This document shows positions 33,212 to 42,730 of a DNA stretch of 64,000 nt, piece after piece. Source of the stretch: Putridiphycobacter roseus (GTDB taxonomy: Bacteria > Bacteroidota > Bacteroidia > Flavobacteriales_D > Crocinitomicaceae); assembly GCF_003234935.1 (NCBI RefSeq), contig NZ_QKSB01000003.1, positions 248,001 to 312,000 on the forward strand. Reading direction: 5' to 3'. Each line of letters begins with the position of its first letter. The first letter of the stretch is position 1. A model generated the notes under the pieces. The model was given only the letters and a program-made list of their open reading frames with translations. It did not search any database and was not told the origin of the DNA. The position numbers were made by a program, and so were the translations under genes.

Positions 33212-35743
33212 TTGAGCAAAGGCCATTCTTCATATCGTTTTATACATTATCTATTGTTGATAATCCCATTTTTTTATGGCGTAAATGCCTATTCACAAAT
33301 TGTTAGAGTAGATGATTTTGGCTTAGATTCTCCTGTAAAATATAGTGCCCGAGATTCCATTGTAATGGATGTACCCGCGCAGATTATTAGGCTATATGGA
33401 AATGCAGATGTAAAATATGAAGAAATCAACTTAAGTGCTGATTTGATTGAAATTGACATTGAAAAAAGTGAAGTACAAGCAACTTACTCTACTGACTCCT
33501 TAGGCAATAAGATTGGAAAACCATTTTTTACAGATGGTACCGAAGAGGTTACCTGTGATGCCATGCGGTATAACTTTAAGTCAGAAAAAGCCATTATACA
33601 AGAAGTAAGAACGCAACAAGCCGACGGTTATATTCATATGGAATTCTCTAAACGCTTGCCGAATGAGGAGATACATTTTAAAAATGGTAAATATACCACT
33701 TGCGACAAGGAAAATCCGCATTATCATTTTCAACTTTCTAAGGCAATTGTAATACCTGGAAAAAGAATTGTAACTGGTCCTATTCATATGCGAATTTTAA
33801 ACATCCCTATGCCAATCGCTTTTCCATTTTCCTTTCTGCCAAATTCCGACACCAGAAAGCATGGTTTAATACTCCCATCCTTTTCATTGGCTGGAAATTA
33901 TGGTAGTGGTCTAGAAAATTTAGGGTATTATTTCCCCATTAATAACAAATTAGAAAACTATGTGTATGGTACCGTATATACTTCTGGTCGCTGGGCCGTT
34001 AGTGATCAATTAAACTATAATAACAAATACAAATACAGCGGTACAGTGAAATTAGGTTTCGAACATTTACAAGGTTTCTTTTATGAAGAATCCATTGCAA
34101 ATAATTATACTGTTTACTGGAACCACAGTCAAGCGACTAAAGCCCACCCTAGTTTAAGATTTGGTGCAAATATAGATTTCAGATCGAACAATGATGCCAG
34201 TCAAACTATTGAAATTATACCCGAAAACGTATTTAATACCGCTTTTAACTCTGCAATAAACTTAAATAAAAGTTGGAAATTAGACCAATTTAGTGGGACA
34301 TGGTCTGGCAAATTATCCTTACAGCAAAACTCTGAAACAGAAAATTTTGTAATGGAATTACCAAGTTTTAACCTATCGGTAAATCGATTTGACTTAGGGG
34401 TATTGCGAAAAAATAAAATTGGGAAAAAATGGTACGAAAATATTGCTATTACATATACTGCAAGTTCCTTAAATCGAGTTACGGTAAACGATAGTGTTGC
34501 TTCTGCCGGTTTAAGAAATGCAGATCTATCCTTTATTGCCGATAACAGCACCTCGGGCATCAAGCAACATGTAGTTGTTCAAACCAATCTTAAACCAAAA
34601 TCTGGTTGGTTTAACTTTAATTTAAATACAACTTATGATGAAAATTGGAATTTTCAAAGTATAGAAAACTATTGGAACCCTTTGAATCAAAGTGTAGACA
34701 CTAATTTCATGAATGGTTTTAAAACAGCCAGAAGCGTTAGTTTCAGCGGTAGTTTAAACACCAATTTATACGGTTATTTAAAAACTAACTTTGCCAATAA
34801 ATTAAAGTTCAGACATGTAATGACACCAAACATCTCCTTCACTTACCGACCGGACATTGGTGAGTATCAGTTGATACAAATTGACACAGCAGGCAATACT
34901 GGTTACTTTTCACCTTTTAGCGCTAGCTTATATAACGAGCAAGCCAAAGGCGCTTCAGGCTTGATTAATTATTCTTTGGCAAATATCTTGGAAATGAAAA
35001 AACTAGATAAAGCGGATACTATTAACAATACCTTTAAAAGTTTTAAACTTATCGACAGATTTAACATTAGTGGTTCTTACGATTTACTAAGAGATTCTTT
35101 GAATTTATCTAACTTTATTTTTAGTATGCAAACTACCCCAATAAAAATGTTTAGTATTCAAGCGGGTTGGACCTTAAACCCTTATGCTTATTCAAATGAG
35201 ACGGGAATCACCAACAGTAACTATGCTTGGAACAATGCACAAGGTATTGGACGGGTAACTTCCGCAAACTTCGCCGTCAATGGTCGTTATGGGACAAAAA
35301 GAACCAAATCTGACACCTTGAGAAATCTTAAAAACTCAGTTTTCAACATCAACTTTCAATACAACATCAATTACTCTAGAAATTCAAACGGCATTGTGCA
35401 GCAAGACACTTTTGGATTGACCCATACTATTCGTGTTAATGGAGACTTAGAATTGTGGAAACTATGGAGCTTTGATTATGATATTATGACAGATTTGATG
35501 ACACTTTTAAGTAATCCAAATCCAAGTGTCAGAATTGGTGTGAAAAGAGAATTACATTGTTGGGAAACCAGCTTATCATTCACAAAAACTAACAATTTCT
35601 TCGCACCTATGTTAGATGATGACAATAACACGAGCCCAAATTATGTCATCCGTTTTAAAATAAATATCAAGGCGAGTATGTTTAACGCCTTCTTACCAGA
35701 ATTGACGCCAAGAATTCCACAAACCTGGTATACCACGGAATAG
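33212..35743 (+). CDS. lptD: LPS-assembly protein LptD
   Basis: 843 residues with a TTG start at 33212. Signal peptide about 1-28. The N-terminal OstA-like beta-jellyroll (about 45-200: I-I-R-L-Y-G-N-A-D-V-K-Y-E-E-I-N-L-S-A-D) is followed by a long barrel domain with alternating aromatic strands. LptD inserts LPS into the outer membrane. The segment G-L-I-L-P-S-F-S-L-A-G-N-Y-G is part of the barrel entrance. It ends 3 bp from the convergent pqiA-like stop, leaving no room for a terminator. Confidence 0.9.
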   Translation: MSKGHSSYRFIHYLLLIIPFFYGVNAYSQIVRVDDFGLDSPVKYSARDSIVMDVPAQIIRLYGNADVKYEEINLSADLIEIDIEKSEVQATYSTDSLGNKIGKPFFTDGTEEVTCDAMRYNFKSEKAIIQEVRTQQADGYIHMEFSKRLPNEEIHFKNGKYTTCDKENPHYHFQLSKAIVIPGKRIVTGPIHMRILNIPMPIAFPFSFLPNSDTRKHGLILPSFSLAGNYGSGLENLGYYFPINNKLENYVYGTVYTSGRWAVSDQLNYNNKYKYSGTVKLGFEHLQGFFYEESIANNYTVYWNHSQATKAHPSLRFGANIDFRSNNDASQTIEIIPENVFNTAFNSAINLNKSWKLDQFSGTWSGKLSLQQNSETENFVMELPSFNLSVNRFDLGVLRKNKIGKKWYENIAITYTASSLNRVTVNDSVASAGLRNADLSFIADNSTSGIKQHVVVQTNLKPKSGWFNFNLNTTYDENWNFQSIENYWNPLNQSVDTNFMNGFKTARSVSFSGSLNTNLYGYLKTNFANKLKFRHVMTPNISFTYRPDIGEYQLIQIDTAGNTGYFSPFSASLYNEQAKGASGLINYSLANILEMKKLDKADTINNTFKSFKLIDRFNISGSYDLLRDSLNLSNFIFSMQTTPIKMFSIQAGWTLNPYAYSNETGITNSNYAWNNAQGIGRVTSANFAVNGRYGTKRTKSDTLRNLKNSVFNINFQYNINYSRNSNGIVQQDTFGLTHTIRVNGDLELWKLWSFDYDIMTDLMTLLSNPNPSVRIGVKRELHCWETSLSFTKTNNFFAPMLDDDNNTSPNYVIRFKINIKASMFNAFLPELTPRIPQTWYTTE

Positions 35744-35746
35744 TAT

Positions 35747-36625
35747 TTATTGCTTTTTGTTCAACATAAAATAGCCAGAACAAATGGACAAGACCACAAA
35801 TCCCAGATAGAAATATAAACCAATGAGGGTATTTGCATTTGTGGTTACACCAACATTCATGTTGGTAAAGGCAAAGTATGCCAAAAATATTCCTGCAACG
35901 AAAACATCCGCCATACTCCACTTTCCAATGGCTTTAATCACCTTCAACAACTTTTCAGAAAAGCCGTTTTTGGGAAATATAAAATACCAAGCAGACAAAG
36001 TCAATTTAGTAATAGGAAACACCACGCTTGCAAGCAATAACACAATTCCAACCAAAATATTTCCGCCGGTAAACAATAGTTTAATCAATTCAATTACCGA
36101 TTTGTTTTGATAGAAATAGGAAACCTTGCCTTCAAACTTCTTTTCAAAAGTATGTTGATAAAAGCCAACATCAATCGGAATCTCAAAGACTATATCTCTA
36201 CTGAAAGCTTCTAACTCCAAGAATGGCGTTTGTAGCCCTAAATAGACTAAGGAAAAACTAGCAATAATTAAAGCGAGACCTAAAGCACTTCTTCTATTCC
36301 ATTTAGAACGAAAATAAAACCAAATTCCCGAGAGAAAAACTAGGACAACTGCACCAAAATACACCCCCAAAACACTAGCTTTCTGATATTCGATTTCTGC
36401 AGCAGTAAACAATTTTTCGGCTCGTCTCACCAACAAAGTACTTTCATCTGTAAAAGGAACCCATTCTTTGGTGGTCAGGATTCTTTTATCAAAATCTAAA
36501 ACTGTCGCAATTTCGTTTTTTAATGCACGATAAGCGTTAAGATTTATTACAATTTTATTTGAAATAAAAACTGTAGTAAGTAAGAATAAAAAGGTCAGTA
36601 AAATTAAAAACCAATGTTTCTTCAT
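35747..36625 (-). CDS. Paraquat-inducible protein A (PqiA)-like membrane protein
   Basis: 292 residues with four membrane segments (about 5-25, 85-107, 115-132, 188-212) plus two at the end, and the PqiA motif G-K-W-S-M-A-D-V-F-V-A-G in the membrane part. PqiA works with PqiB MCE proteins in lipid transport or membrane integrity; here the MCE gene lies 3.7 kb away on the same strand. The start overlaps the hutF stop by 4 bp, so it is the last gene of the hisS-hutH-hutF operon. Role in this operon is unclear. Confidence 0.75.
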   Translation of the reverse strand: MKKHWFLILLTFLFLLTTVFISNKIVINLNAYRALKNEIATVLDFDKRILTTKEWVPFTDESTLLVRRAEKLFTAAEIEYQKASVLGVYFGAVVLVFLSGIWFYFRSKWNRRSALGLALIIASFSLVYLGLQTPFLELEAFSRDIVFEIPIDVGFYQHTFEKKFEGKVSYFYQNKSVIELIKLLFTGGNILVGIVLLLASVVFPITKLTLSAWYFIFPKNGFSEKLLKVIKAIGKWSMADVFVAGIFLAYFAFTNMNVGVTTNANTLIGLYFYLGFVVLSICSGYFMLNKKQ

Positions 36626-38001
36626 CTATTATCAATCCCTTTAATGGTCTTGATAAAGTTAGCACTTATTTCATCATTTTGAATGTGCTGGCCATTTTTC
36701 ACACACAATACACCATTAGCAATGGTACCATATTGCGCCGAAATATCGGTTGCATACACAAAAGTGGACAATAGATTTTCTAGACTAGTACAAGCGATTA
36801 AGGGATTAGCAGCATCCATCAACACCGCATTGAGTTTTTCTCCAACCTTAAAGTAAGAGGCTTCCTTATTTCCCATTGCCATCTTCCCTGCAACATTCAC
36901 TTTTTGAATCGCAAAAGCACCTGAATCTCCAATTTTGTCATCTGTAAAAGTATTCCTTTGGTGAGAGATTAAACGTTGACCATAATCTAGAATTCTTAAT
37001 TCTTCAAATGGATTCAAACCGATATGGCTATCAGTTCCAATACTCCAATTCCCACCATTTTGTTGAAATTTCTTTAAAGGAAATATACCATCTCCTAAAT
37101 TTCCTTCCGTACTTGGACAAAGTACCACATTTGTTTTTGATTGAGCCAATGCAACAGTTTCACTGTCGACCAAGTGAGTGGCATGCACAAAATGAAAACG
37201 TTCAGACAACGCTACATTATCCAACATCCACTCTACAGGACGCTTACCTAAATAGGCAAGTGCATCTTCAATTTCTTTTAATTGTTCTGAAATATGAATA
37301 TGAAAAGGCACCTCTTTTCTAAAATTTTCGGCAATGTATTTGATACTTTCCGGATCTACCCCGCGCATGGAGTGCATCCCAATGGCAATATTAGCATTTT
37401 CATATAAATCAGTAGACTTTTCTGAAGCTTCAAATAAACGCATATACGCGTCTACATCAGCAGAGATAAATCTTTTTTGTCCACTTGTCGCAGCTTTGCC
37501 AAAACCACCCTTTTGATAGAAAATTGGCAGCAATGTAATCCCTATACCAGTATTTTTTGCAGCTTTCACCAATCTTTCCCCCATTTCTGAAAGATTTTCA
37601 TACTCTTTTCCATTTTGGTCGTGGTGTACATAATGGAATTCGGCTACATTGGTATATCCATGTCTGAGCATTTCTGCATACAATTGGGTAGCTATGCCTT
37701 CTAAATCGTCAGGTGAGATAGACAATGCGAGCTTATACATAGCATCTCTCCATGACCAAAAATCATCTGCTTTAGTGCCCACTTGATGTCTCTCTGCCAA
37801 ACCAGCCATTGCGTATTGAAATGCATGCGAGTGCGCATTTTGAAATCCTGGGATTGCAAACACATTCATTTTTACAGGTAAGGCTTCAATGCTTATGGTA
37901 TCCGAAATGGATTCAATTACACCATCATCATCCACCCGAACATAGGCAGGACAAAGCCATTTATCATCTTGTAAAAGTCCCTTAAATTGATATGTTTTCA
38001 T
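36622..38001 (-). CDS. hutF: Formimidoylglutamate deiminase
   Basis: 459 residues. Amidohydrolase of the five-step histidine pathway that converts N-formimidoyl-glutamate to N-formyl-glutamate. Metal ligands His57 and His59 in Q-N-A-H-S-H-A-F-Q, then H-I-H-I-S-E-Q, V-H-A-T-H-L and S-I-G-T-D-S-H. The HutF marks A-M-A-G-L-A-E and F-W-S-W-R-D-A-M-Y are present, separating it from guanine deaminase-type relatives. It overlaps the PqiA-like gene by 4 bp. HutU, HutI and N-formylglutamate amidohydrolase are not in the window. Confidence 0.92.
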   Translation of the reverse strand: MKTYQFKGLLQDDKWLCPAYVRVDDDGVIESISDTISIEALPVKMNVFAIPGFQNAHSHAFQYAMAGLAERHQVGTKADDFWSWRDAMYKLALSISPDDLEGIATQLYAEMLRHGYTNVAEFHYVHHDQNGKEYENLSEMGERLVKAAKNTGIGITLLPIFYQKGGFGKAATSGQKRFISADVDAYMRLFEASEKSTDLYENANIAIGMHSMRGVDPESIKYIAENFRKEVPFHIHISEQLKEIEDALAYLGKRPVEWMLDNVALSERFHFVHATHLVDSETVALAQSKTNVVLCPSTEGNLGDGIFPLKKFQQNGGNWSIGTDSHIGLNPFEELRILDYGQRLISHQRNTFTDDKIGDSGAFAIQKVNVAGKMAMGNKEASYFKVGEKLNAVLMDAANPLIACTSLENLLSTFVYATDISAQYGTIANGVLCVKNGQHIQNDEISANFIKTIKGIDNR

Positions 38002-38004
38002 CTT

Positions 38005-38676
38005 TTAATTTGAAAATGCGATTACTTGATAAGAAACTTCTGTTCCCTTTTTAATATCCAGCGTATCAAAATTATCTATAACTAAATTTTTATGCACCGC
38101 TTTTATTTTCCCAATTCCTTTTGCAAAAATATCGTACTCTACCATATGATCGACAAAACTGGTAAAATTCTGATGGGAAACGATACTTGTAGAATCAAAT
38201 TGAAAACTGTTGATTTCAAATGGTTTATTTACAGTCAAAAAATTACTTAAGACTGCATCTTGTGTATTCTTCCCATTTTTATCCCATGATTTATTTAATG
38301 TGGGAGTAAAAACAAAATCGACAAAACGCACATTTTCTTCCACAATTTCTAATCTGGTCGTTAACCTATTAAAACTCCAAACATCTTTTAACACCCATGC
38401 GTCAGTTTCACTCCCTCTTTTATAGCGGTAAATTTTATGCGCTTCGTTTCCTGCATCATCCAAAAACAACTCACCAACTACCTCTTTAATTTGAAATTTA
38501 CTGGTATCATGGGCAGGAATTAAATCAATATCATGAAAAATTTCTTCTACTTGATAAGTCACCATATTTCCAGAATCGGTCGGGAAATAAGCGTAACCCA
38601 TATCTACCCCATCTTGATTCTTTTTACAAGAGAGCATTAAAACACCAGTAATTAATATGAAAATTGAATACTTCAA
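38005..38676 (-). CDS. Lipoprotein of unknown function
   Basis: 223 residues. Signal peptide with lipobox M-L-S-C (Cys17), mature part rich in beta strands (T-Y-Q-V-E-E-I-F-H-D, Y-R-Y-K-R-G). Not recognised. It lies 1 bp after the preceding membrane-protein gene and 3 bp before hutF in the histidine operon, so it is co-expressed with them. Confidence 0.7.
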   Translation of the reverse strand: MKYSIFILITGVLMLSCKKNQDGVDMGYAYFPTDSGNMVTYQVEEIFHDIDLIPAHDTSKFQIKEVVGELFLDDAGNEAHKIYRYKRGSETDAWVLKDVWSFNRLTTRLEIVEENVRFVDFVFTPTLNKSWDKNGKNTQDAVLSNFLTVNKPFEINSFQFDSTSIVSHQNFTSFVDHMVEYDIFAKGIGKIKAVHKNLVIDNFDTLDIKKGTEVSYQVIAFSN

Positions 38677-38677
38677 A

Positions 38678-39187
38678 TTAGGCGTTCATTCTTTTTAAAT
38701 TAACGCCATACATAATAATGAAGGCCAAAGAAATAAAAGCGTCGAATATGAATGAAAAACCACCTAAAAAATAGATGTTTACTCCGGCAATACCTGCACA
38801 GTACAACACATACAATCCGAACCCCGTTTTCTTTAAATTAAACATCATATATACACCAAGTCCACCAATCAATAAGGCAATCATGTTGCCTATATTAATG
38901 GCACTAAAGTTTTCGATTGTCTTACGAATAGTATCTAATGAACCCTCCATTAGAGAAGCCATAAAAGGATTATCTAAGCTTTGTTCAGAAGTAGCATCTT
39001 CTATTAACGTCAGTGAATCAACCAATGGTCCTGGTCCTCTCATGTAAGTAAAAAGAGTGGATATCAATTGAATTCCAATCCAAACCCATGACAATATAGA
39101 AAGTGTCAGTAAAAATGTACCACGTTGCTCCTTCATAGATTGGTGACTATCATCTTCCCAATTATTTGTATCTAAATTACTATCCAT
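38678..39187 (-). CDS. Small multi-span membrane protein
   Basis: 169 residues. Four membrane segments (about 26-47, 98-115, 120-138, 145-162) with an acidic N-terminal 20 residues. Not recognised as a named family. It sits in the hisS-hutH-hutF operon, 8 bp after hutH. Confidence 0.65.
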   Translation of the reverse strand: MDSNLDTNNWEDDSHQSMKEQRGTFLLTLSILSWVWIGIQLISTLFTYMRGPGPLVDSLTLIEDATSEQSLDNPFMASLMEGSLDTIRKTIENFSAINIGNMIALLIGGLGVYMMFNLKKTGFGLYVLYCAGIAGVNIYFLGGFSFIFDAFISLAFIIMYGVNLKRMNA

Positions 39188-39195
39188 ATTATTTT

Positions 39196-40674
39196 TTAAA
39201 TTAAGTTTTCAATAAATATAATTGATTTTTTTATTTCTGGGTGCATGTATTTGTCATCTTCTACAATAGGCACTATTTTTCTATAAGATTGCAACAGTTC
39301 CTCGAGAATAGGACTAGTTTTTAAAGGGCTTCTAAAAGAAATAGCTTGGGAACTATTGAATAGTTCAATAGCCAAGACTTTCTTTAAATTCTCTACCACT
39401 CTATAACATTTTGTAGCAGCATTTGCGCCCATACTTACATGGTCTTCTTGTCCATTAGAAGATTCTATTGAATCTACTGAGGCCGGTGTACAAAGTTGTT
39501 TATTTTGACTTACTACAGAAGCGGCGGCATATTGTGGAATCATGAATCCAGAGTTCAATCCTGGGTTTTTTACTAAAAATGCGGGTAAACCTCTTGTTCC
39601 GCTAATTAATTTATAAATTCTTCTTTCCGAAATATTTCCTAATTCAGCCAAAGCAATGGCTAAAAAGTCGAGCGTGATGGCCAAGGGTTGACCGTGAAAA
39701 TTTCCTGCAGAAACGATTTCTCTAGTCTCCGGAAAAATAGTTGGGTTATCCGTCACCGCATTAATTTCTCTTTCAAATATTGTTTTTGCGTAGGCAATGG
39801 CATCTTTTGTTGCACCATGTACTTGGGGAATACATCTAAAGCTATAAGGATCTTGCACATGCTTTTTTGCTTGCGCAATAATTTCACTTCCTTGTAGTAA
39901 CGCTCTAAAATTCTTTGCTGTTTCTATTTGTCCAGCTTGTTTTCTCACCTCATTTACGTTTGCATTAAATGGGTTTAAACGGCCATCAAAAGCATCTACA
40001 CTTAGCGCCCCTATTTTATCGGCTAGGGCAGATAGTTTTTCGGCTTGCATTAGATTCCAAACGCCATAACTACTCATAAATTGCGTTCCATTTAGCAAGG
40101 CCAAACCTTCTTTTGAATGTAAGGTAATTGCTTCCCAGTTGAAAGCTTTTAACACCGTTGCTGCAGCTTGTACTTTACCTTGGTATTCCACTTCTCCCTC
40201 CCCTAATAAAGGCAAGGCTAAATGTGCCAATGGCGCCAAATCTCCAGAAGCTCCCAAGGAACCTAATTGATAGACTACAGGGAAAATATCGTTATTATAA
40301 AAATCAATCAATCGTTGTACCGTAACCAACTGTACTCCTGAATGGCCATATGATAACCCTTGTACTTTTAAGAGCAACATCAATTTTACAATCTCGTTAG
40401 GTACTCTTTCTCCCAAGCCACAAGCATGAGAAATAACCAGATTTTTTTGCAATTGACTTAATTGATCACGCGAAATCACAGTATTACATAAAGAACCAAA
40501 GCCCGTATTTATACCATAATGTACTTCATCAGTCTCCGCAATCTCATTTAAAAACGTACGACATTTAATAATTTTATCGCTTGCTACTTCACTTAATACT
40601 ATTTTTTTATCCGAATTTACAATTGTCTTTAATTCCGCTATCGATAAAAAATCCTCATTAATTATATGTTTCAT
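39196..40674 (-). CDS. hutH: Histidine ammonia-lyase
   Basis: 492 residues. Converts histidine to urocanate and ammonia with the MIO cofactor built from Ala142-Ser143-Gly144 (Q-L-G-S-L-G-A-S-G-D-L-A-P-L-A), the same position as in characterised enzymes. The other MIO-fold marks Y-G-I-N-T-G-F-G and G-N-F-H-G-Q-P are present. Its ATG overlaps the hisS stop by 4 bp. Confidence 0.95.
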   Translation of the reverse strand: MKHIINEDFLSIAELKTIVNSDKKIVLSEVASDKIIKCRTFLNEIAETDEVHYGINTGFGSLCNTVISRDQLSQLQKNLVISHACGLGERVPNEIVKLMLLLKVQGLSYGHSGVQLVTVQRLIDFYNNDIFPVVYQLGSLGASGDLAPLAHLALPLLGEGEVEYQGKVQAAATVLKAFNWEAITLHSKEGLALLNGTQFMSSYGVWNLMQAEKLSALADKIGALSVDAFDGRLNPFNANVNEVRKQAGQIETAKNFRALLQGSEIIAQAKKHVQDPYSFRCIPQVHGATKDAIAYAKTIFEREINAVTDNPTIFPETREIVSAGNFHGQPLAITLDFLAIALAELGNISERRIYKLISGTRGLPAFLVKNPGLNSGFMIPQYAAASVVSQNKQLCTPASVDSIESSNGQEDHVSMGANAATKCYRVVENLKKVLAIELFNSSQAISFRSPLKTSPILEELLQSYRKIVPIVEDDKYMHPEIKKSIIFIENLI

Positions 40675-42044
40675 TGTCCTTGAATTAAAGCCTTAAATGC
40701 CGACTTACTCACTGTATGTTGTTCTCCTGACTCCATCAATTTATAGGTAACTTCTCCTTTGTTTATTTCATCATCTCCAAGCATTACCACTATCGGAATA
40801 TTTTTATCATTCGCGTATTTCATTTGTTTTTTCATCTTGGCATTCTCAGGATAGACTTCCACAGAAACTCCCATATCACGATATTCTTTAGCTAATCTCA
40901 AACAATATAATTGTGCTATTTCTCCAAAATTAATGAATAGAATACGGGTTGCCGTTTGAATGGCTGGTGGAAATAATTCCAACATTTCCATGACATCATA
41001 AATACGGTCAGCACCGAAAGAAATACCAACGCCAGACATATTAGACACCCCAAACAATTCGGTTAAATTATCATATCTTCCACCGCCACAAATACTGCCC
41101 ATCTTCACATTATTGACCAATACTTCAAATATAGCACCAGTGTAGTAGCTCAATCCTCTTGCTAAAGTAACTTGAAATTCTAGTTTAGCTTTAGTAAGAC
41201 CAAGTGCGTTGATTTGCTTAAAAATAAATTCCAATTCTTCAATACCTTTTTCACCAGTTGGATTACCGTACAAAAAGGTTTTCATTTGATTTAATAATTC
41301 AAAATTGTCACCATTTAAATCAAAAAGCGGTTTAATTTTTTCTATTGCAGCAGGACTTATATTTCTATTTTCTAGTTCCGCAATCACACCATCCACACCA
41401 ATTTTATCTAATTTATCGATTGCAACGGTAATGTCAACCAACTTATCCGTCTCCCCGCAAACTTCAGCTATACCGGTTAATATTTTTCGATTATTAATTT
41501 TAATTGAAAAATCAGTCAACCCCAATTTAGATAGTACTTCATCAAAAATTTGAATCAATTCAATTTCATAAATCAAGGAATCACTTCCTACTACATCTAC
41601 ATCACATTGATAAAATTCTCTATATCGTCCTTTTTGTGGTCGATCTGCACGCCAAACGGGTTGAATTTGAAATCTTTTAAAAGGAAAAGTCAGTTCATTT
41701 TGGTGTTGCACCACAAACCTTGCAAAAGGAACAGTCAAATCGTACCGTAAAGCTTTTTCAGAAACTGAATTTGCAAATTTTGCTAATTCTCCATTTTCTA
41801 AAGCAGTAATATCCGCTTTTTTTACTTTATCTCCGCTATTTAAAATCCTAAATATCAACCGATCCCCTTCTTCTCCATATTTACCCATTAAGGTTTCTGT
41901 ATTTTCGAATGTTGGTGTTTCAATACCTACAAAACCAAACTTTTTAAACACCGTACTAATGGTTTTAAATATATATTGGCGTTTCGCGAGAGTAGTTGGT
42001 AAAAAATCCCTAGTTCCTTTAGGAATTGAAGGCTTATTGCTCAT
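40671..42044 (-). CDS. hisS: Histidyl-tRNA synthetase
   Basis: 457 residues. Class II synthetase: motif 1 near the start (F-V-G-I-E-T-P-T-F-E-N-T-E), motif 2 Q-P-V-W-R-A-D-R-P-Q-K-G-R-Y-R-E-F, the HisA/HisB signatures L-A-R-G-L-S-Y-Y-T-G and G-S-I-C-G-G-G-R-Y-D, and the C-terminal anticodon domain from about 355. First gene of a six-gene operon, coupled to hutH by a 4-bp overlap. Confidence 0.96.
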   Translation of the reverse strand: MSNKPSIPKGTRDFLPTTLAKRQYIFKTISTVFKKFGFVGIETPTFENTETLMGKYGEEGDRLIFRILNSGDKVKKADITALENGELAKFANSVSEKALRYDLTVPFARFVVQHQNELTFPFKRFQIQPVWRADRPQKGRYREFYQCDVDVVGSDSLIYEIELIQIFDEVLSKLGLTDFSIKINNRKILTGIAEVCGETDKLVDITVAIDKLDKIGVDGVIAELENRNISPAAIEKIKPLFDLNGDNFELLNQMKTFLYGNPTGEKGIEELEFIFKQINALGLTKAKLEFQVTLARGLSYYTGAIFEVLVNNVKMGSICGGGRYDNLTELFGVSNMSGVGISFGADRIYDVMEMLELFPPAIQTATRILFINFGEIAQLYCLRLAKEYRDMGVSVEVYPENAKMKKQMKYANDKNIPIVVMLGDDEINKGEVTYKLMESGEQHTVSKSAFKALIQGQ

Positions 42045-42059
42045 GGTAAATAATTTTCA

Positions 42060-42091
42060 CAAAAATAACTTTTGAATTTATTAATCCGCAA
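42060..42091 (-). promoter_or_regulatory. Candidate promoter of the hisS-hutH operon
   Basis: On the minus strand TTG (42091-42089), then 21 nt, then TATTTTTG (42067-42060), which fits the Bacteroidota TTG-N19-21-TAnnTTTG layout. It would start transcription a few nt before the hisS ATG at 42044. Confidence 0.5.
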
Positions 42092-42116
42092 TAATTAATG
42101 GTTAATTTTGTATTTG

Positions 42117-42689
42117 ATGTCAGAAAAAAAGTCAAGCAAAACAGGAAAATATATTAGTAATATATTATTAGGTATAATAATACTTATATTAATTGTACCT
42201 AGTTGGCGGATTAAATTTCAAAGTACCATTCAAGGCTTTTTTTTAAAAAAAATTGAAATTGAATCCTTATCTTCTCAGCCTTTTAATGGTAATTTAGACA
42301 ATTGGGTAATTTACAATGAAAAAGAAGAAGCCATTCCAATTAGTAATTTTGACGGTCAACCTTTAATAGTAAACTTTTGGGCCACCTGGTGCCCACCTTG
42401 TTTAGCGGAATTACCAGATTTACATTTGTTTTATGAAAAGATGAAAGGCAAGGCAATTATCGTAGCGATAAGTACTGAATCTTATGAAACGATACTAAAC
42501 GCAGGACTGATGGAAAAATACCCAGGATTGTTGTACCATGCAAAAGCCATTCCTAAGGCATTAGATTTTAGTGCTTACCCTACTACATTCATCATCAATA
42601 AAGAAAGAACAGATTATAAAAAAATAGAAGGCGCACAAAACTTCAATCATCCTTCGAATATTTTGTATATTGAGCAGCTAAACAAATAA
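42117..42689 (+). CDS. TlpA-like thioredoxin-fold protein
   Basis: 190 residues from ATG 42117; a TTG at 42108 is possible. One N-terminal membrane anchor (about 12-33) and a periplasmic thioredoxin domain with the redox motif W-A-T-W-C-P-P-C in F-W-A-T-W-C-P-P-C-L-A-E-L. Likely maintains reduced thiols in the envelope, as in cytochrome maturation or stress resistance. It ends 41 bp before the exonuclease gene and may be part of that operon. Confidence 0.88.
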   Translation: MSEKKSSKTGKYISNILLGIIILILIVPSWRIKFQSTIQGFFLKKIEIESLSSQPFNGNLDNWVIYNEKEEAIPISNFDGQPLIVNFWATWCPPCLAELPDLHLFYEKMKGKAIIVAISTESYETILNAGLMEKYPGLLYHAKAIPKALDFSAYPTTFIINKERTDYKKIEGAQNFNHPSNILYIEQLNK

Positions 42690-42730
42690 GCACAGACAGA
42701 AATACATTCATTTGACTTAAAAAAAAGAAT

